64,000 bases of DNA, from NCBI GenBank assembly GCA_024516155.1, contig JAJJXM010000081.1, positions 1 to 64,000 of the forward strand, read 5' to 3'. A program made the translations under genes and the position numbers. Below, piece after piece: positions 8,892 through 18,375 of the stretch. The first letter of the stretch is position 1; each line of letters starts with the position of its first letter. This DNA is from Pyronema omphalodes (lineage: Eukaryota > Ascomycota > Pezizomycetes > Pezizales > Pyronemataceae). The notes under the pieces are model-generated. The model was not told where the DNA came from. It was given only the letters and a program-made list of their open reading frames with translations, and did no database searches.

Positions 8892-10083
8892 CAAAAGGCA
8901 TTACTAAAAATTGGTATAACCCATATCTGCATCTAAAAGCAGTCTTCCATTCATCGCCTTCTTTGATTCTGATTAAATGATAGCTCTTCTTCACGTCCAT
9001 TTGCGTGAAGAACCTAGGTCCTCTTACTCTGTCTTGTAATTCAGACATAAGAGGGAGGGGGTAGCGATTTGCTATTGTCATTTTATTGATCCCCCTATAA
9101 TCCACACAATGCCTTAAACCTCGCCCATGGGGTTTTGGCACAAAGAGAATTGTTGCTGCGGCAGGAGATTTTCATGGTCAATCTTGCCTGTCCTCAGCAT
9201 TTCCTTTAGCCATTCTCTTAGTGTCTCCGGCTCAACTTCATTGAGCGCATAAACAGGTCCCCAGGGAGGAGTTTCTCCTTCTTTAAATCTATGGCGTGAT
9301 CATAGGGTTTGTGTTCAGGAAGCTTGTCAGCTGCCTCCTTGGTCACAATGTTGATCCACTTACGCAATTTCTCAGGGACTTGTTGAAGTGCCTCTGATAA
9401 TTCCTCCTTAGTGGCATCAGCTGAAATATGGCCTATTACTGAGGCCTCAGGATGGTCGAGTACTCTTCGATCAACCTTAAGAGAGAATGTACTGGCCTGA
9501 GCCTTAGTACAATGTTCGTTGCAACGTGCTGTTGTAAAGGAGATGTTGTTGCTTTCTCCCCACATGTTGCAAGGTTGGTGTTTTGCCATCAACCAGTAAG
9601 GTAGATTGACATCGCAGTCGCTGTGAAGAGGGGCGACTTCGAAGGATTCGGCTGCAAAGTGTTGTTTATGTTGCAGCATGAAAGGTACCGTAAAGAATTC
9701 TCCAGCTCCAGCAACTACCTCATTATTGAAGTTGCGGATTTGAAGAGGATTGTCTCTCTTCACAGCAGGGATTTTGTATGTATGGACAAAACCTTTGTCC
9801 AGTAGTGCTGAGGTGGAGCCTGTATCAAGTAGGACTCGCACCGTTCTGAATTTATTCTTTGACCAATTCAACACCATGTTGATTATTGGCCTGTTTCCAT
9901 GATGGGGTGGAACCACAACTTCCATTTTTGTTCCTTTGGGAGGGGTTCCTTTGTCGGTTCGTCGAAGTTTTGTCTTGGTCGACTCCAAGGTGTCTGATAT
10001 TTTCCTTTTTGTCCCTGAACAAATTATTTTTCCTGCGTCAGATATACATTCCTCCTCCTCAGGTGACGCAACCCTAGAGGTTC
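8892..10083 (-). pseudogene. pol: pol, protease and start of RT (GypB-1)
   Basis: Protease active site LLDTGSTSALLDKGF; the rest aligns with GypB-2 pol. A frameshift near 9225-9290 (DLKKEKLLPGDLF in place of DLKEGETPPWGPVY) moves RT to another frame at 9141 ([22 protein letters not shown]). RT stops at LVMPF, where GypA-0 is inserted. The catalytic YIDD is not in the window. Confidence 0.82.
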
Positions 10084-12263
10084 TTAAAAATCCGAGTCCT
10101 CATCATTCTGCTCAATCTCCCAAATCCTGGGCTGAGCGTCTTCCATCATTTCATCCTCATCCTGCCATACCGCAGCAGTCTTGGTCTTTTTTGTTTCCTT
10201 GGGCTTTTCCTGCCCTTGATGTCCTTCATCATCGTCATCCCTCTTCCTCTTTCCTGAAGAAGCAACCTTTCTTTCGCCAGAGAGCTCTGTTCCTCCAACT
10301 GTCCTCTTTGCATAACGATCGAACATCTTATGTCCGGATCTTCCACATCTCCAACAGTCAGCTTTCTCCTTCTCATGTATATCAATTTCGCTCTGAGGAA
10401 CATTCTGCAGAGCCTCCCTCCCTGACGCAAAGATGGACTTCTTGTCCTTTTCTCCTGTGAAACCTTTTTTCTCCTTCTCGTCCTTGAATTTATCTTTGTG
10501 CTGCACCTCCTTAGGGCGCACAGTTCCCTTATGTTTTCCCTTGTCCTTATGACGGTCCTCCCGTGCTTCTAAAGACTTCTTTTTATGACCCTTCAATTCT
10601 TCATCCAAATTTTCAACAACGTGAGCAGCTTCTTTGACTGCATCAATCATTGCTTCGTCGTCAGTTGGATCCCCCCAAACCTTTCATATACCATCTTCTT
10701 GATAGCCGGTGTCATGGCCTGCCAGATTACATTCCTATACATTGGTCCAATTGCCCCAACGCGCATATTGAGATCCTCCAACTTCGTAATGTGATCATCA
10801 ATGTCTCCCTCATACTGGAGCTCTGGAATCCTTGTAACATCTTTCTGGGCCTCCCGCTTATCCAGAAACCTAGTCTCAATAAAATTTGAGAATGCTGCCC
10901 ATGTGTCCGTTAGTCCTTGTCTCTGAATCGATTCGCGCCTCTCCTGGTGCCGACTTAGTGCTTTATGCGTAAACAGACTTCCAACCCATTTGACCTGATC
11001 ATCCTCATCTGGGAATGCTTTGGCATATGTCGCAATATAATCCTGTACTGACATCCACCATGCCCTAAATGAGATTTTGTCTTTCACAGAAACATATTGA
11101 GGAGCCTTCATCTCCGGCATTTTAGGTCTCCTGGGTTCGTTGACCCTCGAATGCTGCAATTTCTGGACAAGTGATTTAAAAAATGCCTCTGTTGCATGTT
11201 GTGTTTCCGGGTTCTTTTGTTTTGCCTTTTCCTTGCGTTCCTGGCGCTTTCTCTCCAAGGCTTTCCTGATATATGCATCATCTCAATCTTCCTCGTCAAA
11301 AGGGTTAGATGGTGGTGGTGGAGGTGGTGGGAATCCTGCTCCTGGTGGTTTGCTTCCTCTCCCACCATTTCTACCGCCATTTCCAAGGGATCCATCGACT
11401 GATGGAGGCAAGGGGACTTCTGGTGCTCTGCCAAGAGAGGGGGGTCTAGGAGTCATTTCCTCATGCATGGCCTCAGTTAAGGACTTAGCATCGAAATGCT
11501 CCTTTTTCTAGATCTTTGACATAACAAGGTCAATAACCTTGTGAACCAATTCCAATTCTTCTTCCTCTCTCTGCTCGTAGTAGTCCAGTAGGCGTTGCTG
11601 ATGGAATTCTTCTGCCTTGGACAGAGCCGCAATCCGTCTATCCCTTTGCTCGTCATCCTCTTGCCTGATGGCATCCTGTGTGTTCTTTTGGAATGCCCAT
11701 TCCTCAATTTCCTTGTTCCTTTTGAGTTGTCTCTGGGCAAAGGCTTTGAGGATAGCATTCGTCGTCTGAATGCCTTGGTTAAGCCTTTCTGCAGCTGCCT
11801 GTTGTGCTGCCTCCTTCGCTTGGGCATCTGTGGCCAGATTGCCAATAGTGCTCCAAACTTGGCCTGCGAAGTCGTTGCTGGCCTGTACGAGTCGTGTGAC
11901 AGTCTGTAGGTTGACCTTCTGGTCCAGGTTGCCCTTTTTGGCCAAGGTGTCATAAGCCTTTTGCATACCCTGGGCCATTTCCTGGTAAAGCCCCGCGACT
12001 CTCTGCAATTCCTCGTTCATAGCAGCCCCAGATCTGACTGCCTCAACCAACCGCTTGATGTCTTCCTCATTTGCATTCATTCTTTCCATCATGAGAATAA
12101 CCCATTCGGGGACTTCTCCCAAGTGGAGAGTAGTTCAATGGTGGACTCTAGGTGATCCAATGGAAGTAACTTGCTCCCAAGAGCGAGGGAGAGTAATGCT
12201 GACGGTATCGCCCATAGGAGCATCAAGACCGTCGTCGTGAGCGGTGATTCTTCGCGCGGACAT
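10084..12263 (-). pseudogene. gag: gag with several nonsense codons and a frameshift (GypB-1)
   Basis: The start is inferred at ATG 12263 (MSARRITAHDDGLDAPMGD) by alignment with GypB-2. Stops occur at 12135-12137, 11509-11511 and 11283-11285, and a 1-nt insertion in a G run near 10660 shifts the frame. Conserved parts are a helical, Glu-rich N-terminal half, a poly-Pro linker, the capsid-like core (FRAWWMSVQDYIATYAKAFP) and a zinc knuckle whose last Cys is Tyr/Arg-flanked (CWRCGRSGHKMFDRY). In that knuckle the fourth ligand Cys has been lost; GypB-2 has DCY. It cannot make a full Gag. Confidence 0.85.
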
Positions 12264-12390
12264 TGTTGATTGAAAGTAGTTCTTTGTAGTTTTTTCGTGG
12301 AGCATCTTTTGGTGTCGTCTTGCCCCAGAAGAGGGTCTTCCGTATTCGTGTCGATAAGTAAACTTAGTAGCTTGAGCCTTAAGTTTATAG

Positions 12391-12502
12391 TGTGAACCTG
12401 GCTATTGAGGCCTTCAATAGAGAGGCTTATTCGACCAGTCGTTCTTCGTTTGAATGGTATTCAACAAATAGATTTCCCAAGAAGCTAGGAAGTAAACTAA
12501 TC
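12391..12502 (-). repeat. 3'-terminal piece of the GypB-1 5' LTR
   Basis: These are the last ~100 bp of the LTR, plus one copy of the 12-bp LINE target (12491-12502). It is separated from the rest of the LTR (25886-27140) by the two LINEs. Just inside it (minus) is the ATAAACTTAAGG primer-site sequence. The gene-less stretch 12264-12390 is GypB-1 leader. Confidence 0.88.
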
Positions 12503-12684
12503 TGATCTTTGTTTTATTGTGTCTAGAGCTACATGGCTATCGCACTCCACCTACTTCATACCCTTCTTCCGCCTTATGAAAACAACAGATAACAAAAGAA
12601 AGTAAAGACATAAACAGAAAATAAAGTGGTACAAACCGTGTGTATCTAAGGCCAGTATTTTATAACATAGGAAAGAAAAGAAAT

Positions 12685-15600
12685 TTATCCGTCAAAAGCC
12701 GCGTATCCTATTACCGCTAATCCTCCGTCCATCCTTTCCTTGTCGTCATTATCAAGTGGTGTGGCTCTACAGCGTATCTCCTTGGAGTATCCCAGGCCTG
12801 TCGTTTTGGCGAACTTCAGTAACGCAGATATGGCGGTCTGGTTGGTGAAGAGTTGTGGTATAGTGAAGTTTGTGGATGTTGCCTGGCATAGTTCTTGTCG
12901 CGCGGTGTGTAGTTTGGGGCAGTCAAGAAGGTAATGTGCGGCGGATATGAAGCCGGATCCGCAGTCGCAGCTGGTTGGTTGTTGTTCAGGGTGGGGATCA
13001 ATTGGTGTACGTCCGCATCTGATGCGGAAAAGGGCCCGGGAGGTGCGGAAGGGTAGGTGTTCGAGGTGTTTGGGGTACGACAGCGAAGGGGGTAGTCCGT
13101 CCGGGGTGTCTTTTTGCCATTGTTTGAGGAAGTGTTGTCTGATTTGGGCTTTCATCCACGCATGCGAGGTGATGGCTGAGCCGCAGGGGTTTCGTGATTC
13201 TGCTCCGAGTTTTGCTAAGCTGTCCGCAAGTTCGTTGCCGGTAATGTTCGTATGCGAGGGTGTCCAGACCGTGGTGAAGGTCCATCCCTTGGTAGTGAGT
13301 CGTTGTGCCAGTCAGAGTGTTTCTCTGGCGTACTGGTCGTTGTTGTTGTTGTTGCGTAGGGTCTCTATAGCCGCTTGGTTGTCAAGCGTAGGAATACTTT
13401 CGCTGGTTGTGTGTCTGGGAGCATGCGTGAACCTTCCGTGGTGGCGTGTAGTTCTGTGTCGAAGACTTCGCATCGTGTTCCGAGGTGGCAGTGGTGTGAT
13501 TGGAGGGGTTGTGGCCCATTTGTTGTTATTCGGTAGTGGGCTGCACCGCAGCATGTGCTGTCGTTGTCAAGTTTGGATCCATCGGTGTAGAGAAGGTATG
13601 TGTCGGCTGGTAGTGAGTTCAGCCAGAGGAGGTGGCGGGTGTTGGGTGCGTCTGTCTTGTTCGGGTTCGGTGAGGGTGTGGTCGGGATGTGGAAGGCTGG
13701 GTTTTCGGGGGTGCGGTTTTCAATTGTGCCGACCAGGAGATGTTCAATGTGTTGTCGGAGGTGTGAAAGTCCGGATGATGTCTTGGGGCATTTCGGTGTG
13801 GGTTTGACGCCTGCTAGGGGGTGGTGAGCCGGCAGGAAGAGGAGTCGTAGCGCGTATTTGGCTGAAAGATAATTGAGGTAGAGGTGGAGAGGAGGTAGGT
13901 GTGTGCAGATGCGTAGTTTCGTGAGGTTCTTGCTTAGGGTGAGTCCTGTGGCCCAGCGGATAGCGTTGTGGTATGTCGCTGTTAGTGGTCGGAGAGTGGT
14001 GTCTTTCCCGGTCCACCAGGTTGGGGGGGCCAACAGCATTTTCGGAAGGAGGAGGGTGAGCATAAGGTGTCGTGCCATGTGGGTGTTCAGTCCGTTTGAG
14101 CGGTGGCGGAGGTGTAGTAGGGAGCCCAGGGTATTCCTGCCGGCTGCTGCAGCTTGTGTCGTGTGAGGGATGAAGGTAAGTGATTCGTCGATGTTGATGC
14201 CGAGGTATTTGATGCTTCGGGTTGGCGTTATTGTTGTGTTGTTTAGTGTAAGTTGGGGGTGTGTTGTGAGGTCTGTTGCTTTGTGGTGGCTTGCGCTTGG
14301 GACGCAGTGGAGGAGTTCAGTTTTGTCCGGGGAGAAGTTGAGGCCGAGGTGTTTGCCGCGTTCTGTGAAGTGTTCAGTTCGTGTTCTCAGGCGGTCTACC
14401 ACGAAGTGTCTGGAGTTTGCTGATTGGAGAAGGCTGGTGTCATCGACATATGACGCGGTGAGTTCCTCAGCTGGTTGGTGATTGACTTCGAGCATTGCGT
14501 TGGCGTAGATGAGGAACAGGATAGGTGAGGCAGGTGACCCTTGCGGTAATCCACATCGAAATGGCTTGGGTGTCTCTAGTTGTTGATCAAAGGAGAAGGC
14601 TAATGTGCGATTAGAGGTGAATGCTTTTGTCCATGCAATGAGGTAGGTAGGCATGTGCCGCTGCTGCATCACCTGGAGAAGGAGTGTTGGGTTGGTGTTA
14701 TCGAAGGCACCCTCAATGTCATGTGCCAGAAGGGTAGGGCGAGGTGGGTGTTTCATTTTTCCGGTGGTGGGGATAGCTAGATCGCTGCTGATGGGCGTGA
14801 CGATCGCCAGTAGTGCGTCTATTGCTGAGTATTGTTGTCTGGCTCCCATCTGGTAGGGTGATATGGCAAGGCATTCGGAGGCTGATTTGGCTAGTCGTAG
14901 AGCGGCAATCTTCTCGTATACCTTGGAAATACACGGTAGGAGGTATATCGGGCGGTATGATTTTGGCGAAGTGTACGTTCTTTTGCCGGGTTTGGGAATG
15001 ACTACGCAGCGAGCTACCTTCCATTGCTCTGGGAAGGTCTCGTATTGGAGGAGGGCGTTGAATAGTTTGGCTAATGCGGAATGTTGGGCTTGATGATATT
15101 TGGCGATCAGTTGGTAGGTGATGTTGTCGTGACCGGGTGCTGATGCATATTTTAATTTTTGTATGACTTGGCTTACTTCGTCGTTGGTTATGGGGTGGAA
15201 GTCGTCGGTTGTGTTCTTGTGTGTTTTGACAAATTGAAGCGGGATGTCCGGGGGCTCATTTGTTTGGTGTGGGAATAGCGAGTTCCGTAGTATGTTGCAT
15301 TTTTCTTCGAATGTTTCCTTTCCTTCCAGGGGGGGAGTGGTCGGTTGTGTGTGTCACCAGAGTTAAGGCAATTCCATACGTCTGTGGAGGTTGAGTTCTG
15401 CAGCCTTGTTACCCAGTATTGTTCTTTGGCGAATTGAACTGCTTGCTTCCATTCGTAGCGCTGGTGTTTGGCTTGCAGCTTGAGGGTGGGGTTTGTGCGG
15501 TCTGAGCGATAGAGTCGTTCAGCGCGTTGTAGTTTCTTTTTCTTTTCGTTGAGGTCTGGATGCCACCATGGTGCGTGCTTTGCCCTGGGCTGGACCCATG

Positions 15601-16222
15601 GTACTGCGGCATCGGTAGCTTTGTGGATGAGTGAAGTGATATCTTCAGCTGCGCGGCAGGCTGATATCTTCAGCTGCGCGGCAGGCCCGTTTGTGCATTC
15701 GTGATGTTGTCGAGGTTGACAGGGTTGTCGATGATCGTTTGGTGATACAACTAGTCGGCTTTGCGCCATGCTCGTTTGGGTGTTTTGTTGGGGATGGTGA
15801 GGTTCATGTGGATAGTGCAGATTGCGTGATCGGAGGTTGAGTCTGGGTTGATATCGTGGATGAAGATTTTGTCGGTGATGCTACCTGCAGAGAAGCATAG
15901 GTCGATGACCGATGGTCGCATTCCATTGCGTGGGTAGTGCGTTGAGATGCCTGGTTCGTTGTGCAGGATGAAGTGATGTTGGGCCATCCAATTAGCGATC
16001 GTGTTGGAGTGGTCTCGGTGGCGTTGGAGTTGGTCGTCGTCTATGGTGGTGGTGCCCTCCCACCATTCATGGTGGGCGTTCATATCCCCCATGATGATTG
16101 CAGGGGTCTGAGGTCGGAAGGAGTGGAGGAGGTCGGCTAGGGCGTTTGGTTTTCCAGGTGAGTAGAAGTTGTAGATCATTATTGGTTGGTTATTAGGTAG
16201 GCAGAGTTTGGTGCCAAGGCAT
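12685..16222 (-). pseudogene. LINE ORF2, 3' part: endonuclease end, RT, RNase H, zinc finger (Tad-L)
   Basis: In order: APE endonuclease motifs IIMGDMNAHHEWWEG and STSDHAICTIHM; RT with DIEGAFDNTNP, CGLPQGSPASPILF and SYVDDTSLL; RNase H (LLYTDGSKLDND, later GNELADSLAK); and a C-terminal CDCG...HYLLDC finger typical of the I/Tad superfamily. Breaks include a 25-bp tandem duplication (15637-15661/15662-15686, frameshift) and a TGA near 13308 (RETL*LAQRL). The N-terminal part is at 22263-22537, across GypA-1. RNase H and the APE domain place it with Tad1-like fungal LINEs. Confidence 0.88.
15637..15686. repeat. 25-bp tandem duplication in LINE ORF2
   Basis: TGATATCTTCAGCTGCG... is repeated exactly with a 25-bp period. 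Because 25 is not a multiple of three it frameshifts ORF2 between the endonuclease and RT. Confidence 0.85.
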
Positions 16223-16227
16223 GAATT

Positions 16228-16762
16228 TGTCACGGCACACGGCTGACGAGCCGTTGTGTTGCGTCATCATTGTGTTGTCGTGGTTGTTGATTGACATCGT
16301 ACCGTTGTCTTGCCGTGTTGTGTTGTGTTGCTGTCGTGTTGTTGTGTTGTTGTGTGTGCCGTGCCGTTGTGACTGGTAGACCGATTGATGATGGATGACG
16401 TACCACGAGCTGGAGAGCTGTGGCGTCGCAGGTGAAGTGATGGAGAACGGAAGCTTCAGGTAGCGATGTTGGATGACAGCCCAGCAAGAGTGCTGGCCGC
16501 CCCTTTGTACATAAGGACGCTTGCCTCCCCGTTGTCGAGATTCTCCATCGAACGTCTTGCGTCTTTCCCTTGCTCCTAATAAGGACTTCTTCTTCCAGTC
16601 CTACGTCACTCTTGTCCTTGTCCCTGTTCCTGTTTCGTGTGCCGTCCGTCTGACGAGCACTTCGGTCCTTGTCCTGCCGTTCCCCGTCCCGGAACCCGCC
16701 TAGTCCCTCTTGCCGGTAGTGTTCAGTGTGTTCTTTGAACAACCGTTCCTAGTTCCCTGACA
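16228..16762 (+). repeat. 5' LTR of GypA-1 (535 bp)
   Basis: Begins TGTCACGGC with a short inverted repeat (ACGGC...GCCGT) and a GTTGT-rich tract. The TATA-like TACATAA is at 16508-16514. ATCGAACGT at 16547-16555, ~39 nt downstream, is the likely mRNA 5' end, as it pairs with the primer site. Confidence 0.92.
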
Positions 16763-16764
16763 TT

Positions 16765-16773
16765 ACGTTCGAT
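16765..16773 (+). other. Self-priming primer-binding site (GypA-1)
   Basis: ACGTTCGAT, 2 nt inside the LTR, is the exact reverse complement of ATCGAACGT at 16547-16555. This is the arrangement used by self-primed Tf1/sushi-type elements. No match to a tRNA 3' end is seen here. Confidence 0.6.
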
Positions 16774-16796
16774 CGATAATTATTCAACCGACACGC

Positions 16797-17039
16797 ATGA
16801 ACCCCACCGGTTCTGCCTGGACCTACGCATTAAAACAAGCCCTGGAAACGCACACCCTAAACGAAACCTTTGGGATTCCCGACAGATTCGCTGGCGCAGT
16901 GCGAAGAACCATCCGACGAGCAGAAAATAACTGCTACCTTGTGGTCCGCTGGGAACTCCAGGACTACACTTACCAGGAGCACATCCGCCGCACCATCAGA
17001 CTCAAGCCAATCCTCAGAGCCCGCCAGAATGCATATTAA
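16797..17039 (+). CDS. ORF0, small protein upstream of gag (GypA-1)
   Basis: 80 residues from the first ATG after the LTR (MNPTGSAWTYALKQALET). FGIP is followed by a basic helix (RFAGAVRRTIRRAE) and strand-like segments (YLVVRWELQDYTY). It overlaps the gag ATG (17029) by 11 nt. GypE (62540-62770) and GypF (49758-49928) have frames of 56-76 residues at the same place with the same GIP motif. No known family is recognised. Confidence 0.65.
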   Translation: MNPTGSAWTYALKQALETHTLNETFGIPDRFAGAVRRTIRRAENNCYLVVRWELQDYTYQEHIRRTIRLKPILRARQNAY

Positions 17040-18375
17040 ACTTATTGACGAAGGACACTGGCAGCAAATTGTGAACGCTGCCGCCATGACCCAGTTCCCT
17101 GACGGCCATGAACCGCTTACTTTCACCAAACAACTCGCACAGTCCATCTTAGACGCTCAGGACCACCCCACGGGTTATCTCTTAAACGACCTCGCGGAAA
17201 CCCCCGGCTCCCGTAACAGCACTCGGGTATCCAGCCCTGTCGCCTCCCGCGCTCCGGAAGCTCCCACCCCTGCCCCCATTCCCCCTGTCGTGATCAAGAC
17301 TGGCTCCGTCCAGGTTTACCCGAACGGCCCAGAACCAGCACCGCGAGCCGCTGCACCCCCTACCACAGCCGCAGCCGCAGCCCCAGCCCCCGCTATAATC
17401 GCACCAATTCCAAGACCCCCCCCCCGAGACCCCGAAATCCTCCTAACCCCGGAGGAACAAGCCGATACGAATGAAATTCACTATTACGAGAAGGAGCTCA
17501 CCCGCCAGCGTGAACTCATCAACGCGCTACTCGCCTCCCCTGGCATCCGCGTGACCGGAGACAAAATCTCGGATCCGCCAACCTTCGACGGGTCCAACAG
17601 GGAGGACCTCCGCCGCTTTGTCTCCTTGCTTCGCATCAAGTTGGTGAGCGACGAACTACGTTTCCCGACCCCTCATAAACGGATTTCTTATGCGATGGGC
17701 CGCCTCCGCGGACGCGCCTTGGATCAGATTCTTCCTTATATCAAGGAAAATGGCAACCGCTGGGCCCTCAACGACGTCGAGGACGTCATTGAAATTTTAC
17801 AGCGAACCTTTGGAGACCCGGACGAGCGCGCAACGGCTCGTTTCAAACTACAAAATCTCCGACAAAACAACCGCGAATTTTCGGACTATTATGCAGAGTT
17901 CTCCCGCCTAGTCGCAGAGTTAGGCTGGGACGAAGCCGCCACCATGGATGCCCTGCGTAACGGCCTGTCCCTCGAGCTGCACGAAAAGTTGGTTGGCGCC
18001 CCGCCCACTACCACGATGCACGAATTCGTTGACCAGTGCCAAAAATTGGACTCCCAATTGAGAGCACTTGAGAACCTCCGCAAGCTGCGTACCAACCGCG
18101 GCCAAGTTAAACCCACCACCACCGCCACCCCCGCCACCAGTCGCCCCACCCCCGCTACCCAAGCCACCACCGCCTCCTCCAGCAAGCAAACCCCGGCCCA
18201 GGGACCCCGTCAGAAACTGTCGGCACAGGAGCGCGCGACCCGCCTGTCAGAAGGACGTTGCCTCTACTGCGGTGGCCTCGGCCACATGGCTGCGTCGTGC
18301 CCCGCCGAGACGAATGTTAAAGTGGCGAGCGTGGAATTATTGGATACTGAAGAAGAGGTGTCGGGAAAAGAATAA
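17029..18375 (+). CDS. gag: Gag polyprotein (GypA-1)
   Basis: About 448 residues from MHIKLIDEGHWQQIV. The ATG at 17029 is preferred over upstream in-frame codons because the same start is used by GypA-0. A Pro/Ala-rich linker is followed by a Retrotrans_gag-type capsid core (FDGSNREDLRRF to YYAEFSRLVAELGWDE, residues ~180-320). After a Thr/Ala/Pro tail there is one CCHC zinc knuckle (CLYCGGLGHMAASC). The frame is intact. GGGAAAA at 18363-18369, just before the TAA, provides the -1 shift into pol. Confidence 0.9.
   Translation: MHIKLIDEGHWQQIVNAAAMTQFPDGHEPLTFTKQLAQSILDAQDHPTGYLLNDLAETPGSRNSTRVSSPVASRAPEAPTPAPIPPVVIKTGSVQVYPNGPEPAPRAAAPPTTAAAAAPAPAIIAPIPRPPPRDPEILLTPEEQADTNEIHYYEKELTRQRELINALLASPGIRVTGDKISDPPTFDGSNREDLRRFVSLLRIKLVSDELRFPTPHKRISYAMGRLRGRALDQILPYIKENGNRWALNDVEDVIEILQRTFGDPDERATARFKLQNLRQNNREFSDYYAEFSRLVAELGWDEAATMDALRNGLSLELHEKLVGAPPTTTMHEFVDQCQKLDSQLRALENLRKLRTNRGQVKPTTTATPATSRPTPATQATTASSSKQTPAQGPRQKLSAQERATRLSEGRCLYCGGLGHMAASCPAETNVKVASVELLDTEEEVSGKE

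Noticed and set aside
12503..12684. A poly(A) tail or SINE at the LINE 3' end
   Set aside because: There is no A-run at the junction. The tail is the conserved LINE terminus, and no pol III boxes are evident.
12947..13807. 286-residue plus-strand frame opposite LINE ORF2
   Set aside because: It has low-complexity Arg/Ser/Gly/Cys content expected from the antisense of RNase H and RT codons. The minus strand carries clear motifs.
16321..16370. GTTGT-rich tract as a microsatellite or CRISPR-like array
   Set aside because: It is degenerate, lacks unique spacers, and is present in every GypA LTR. It is low-complexity U3 sequence.
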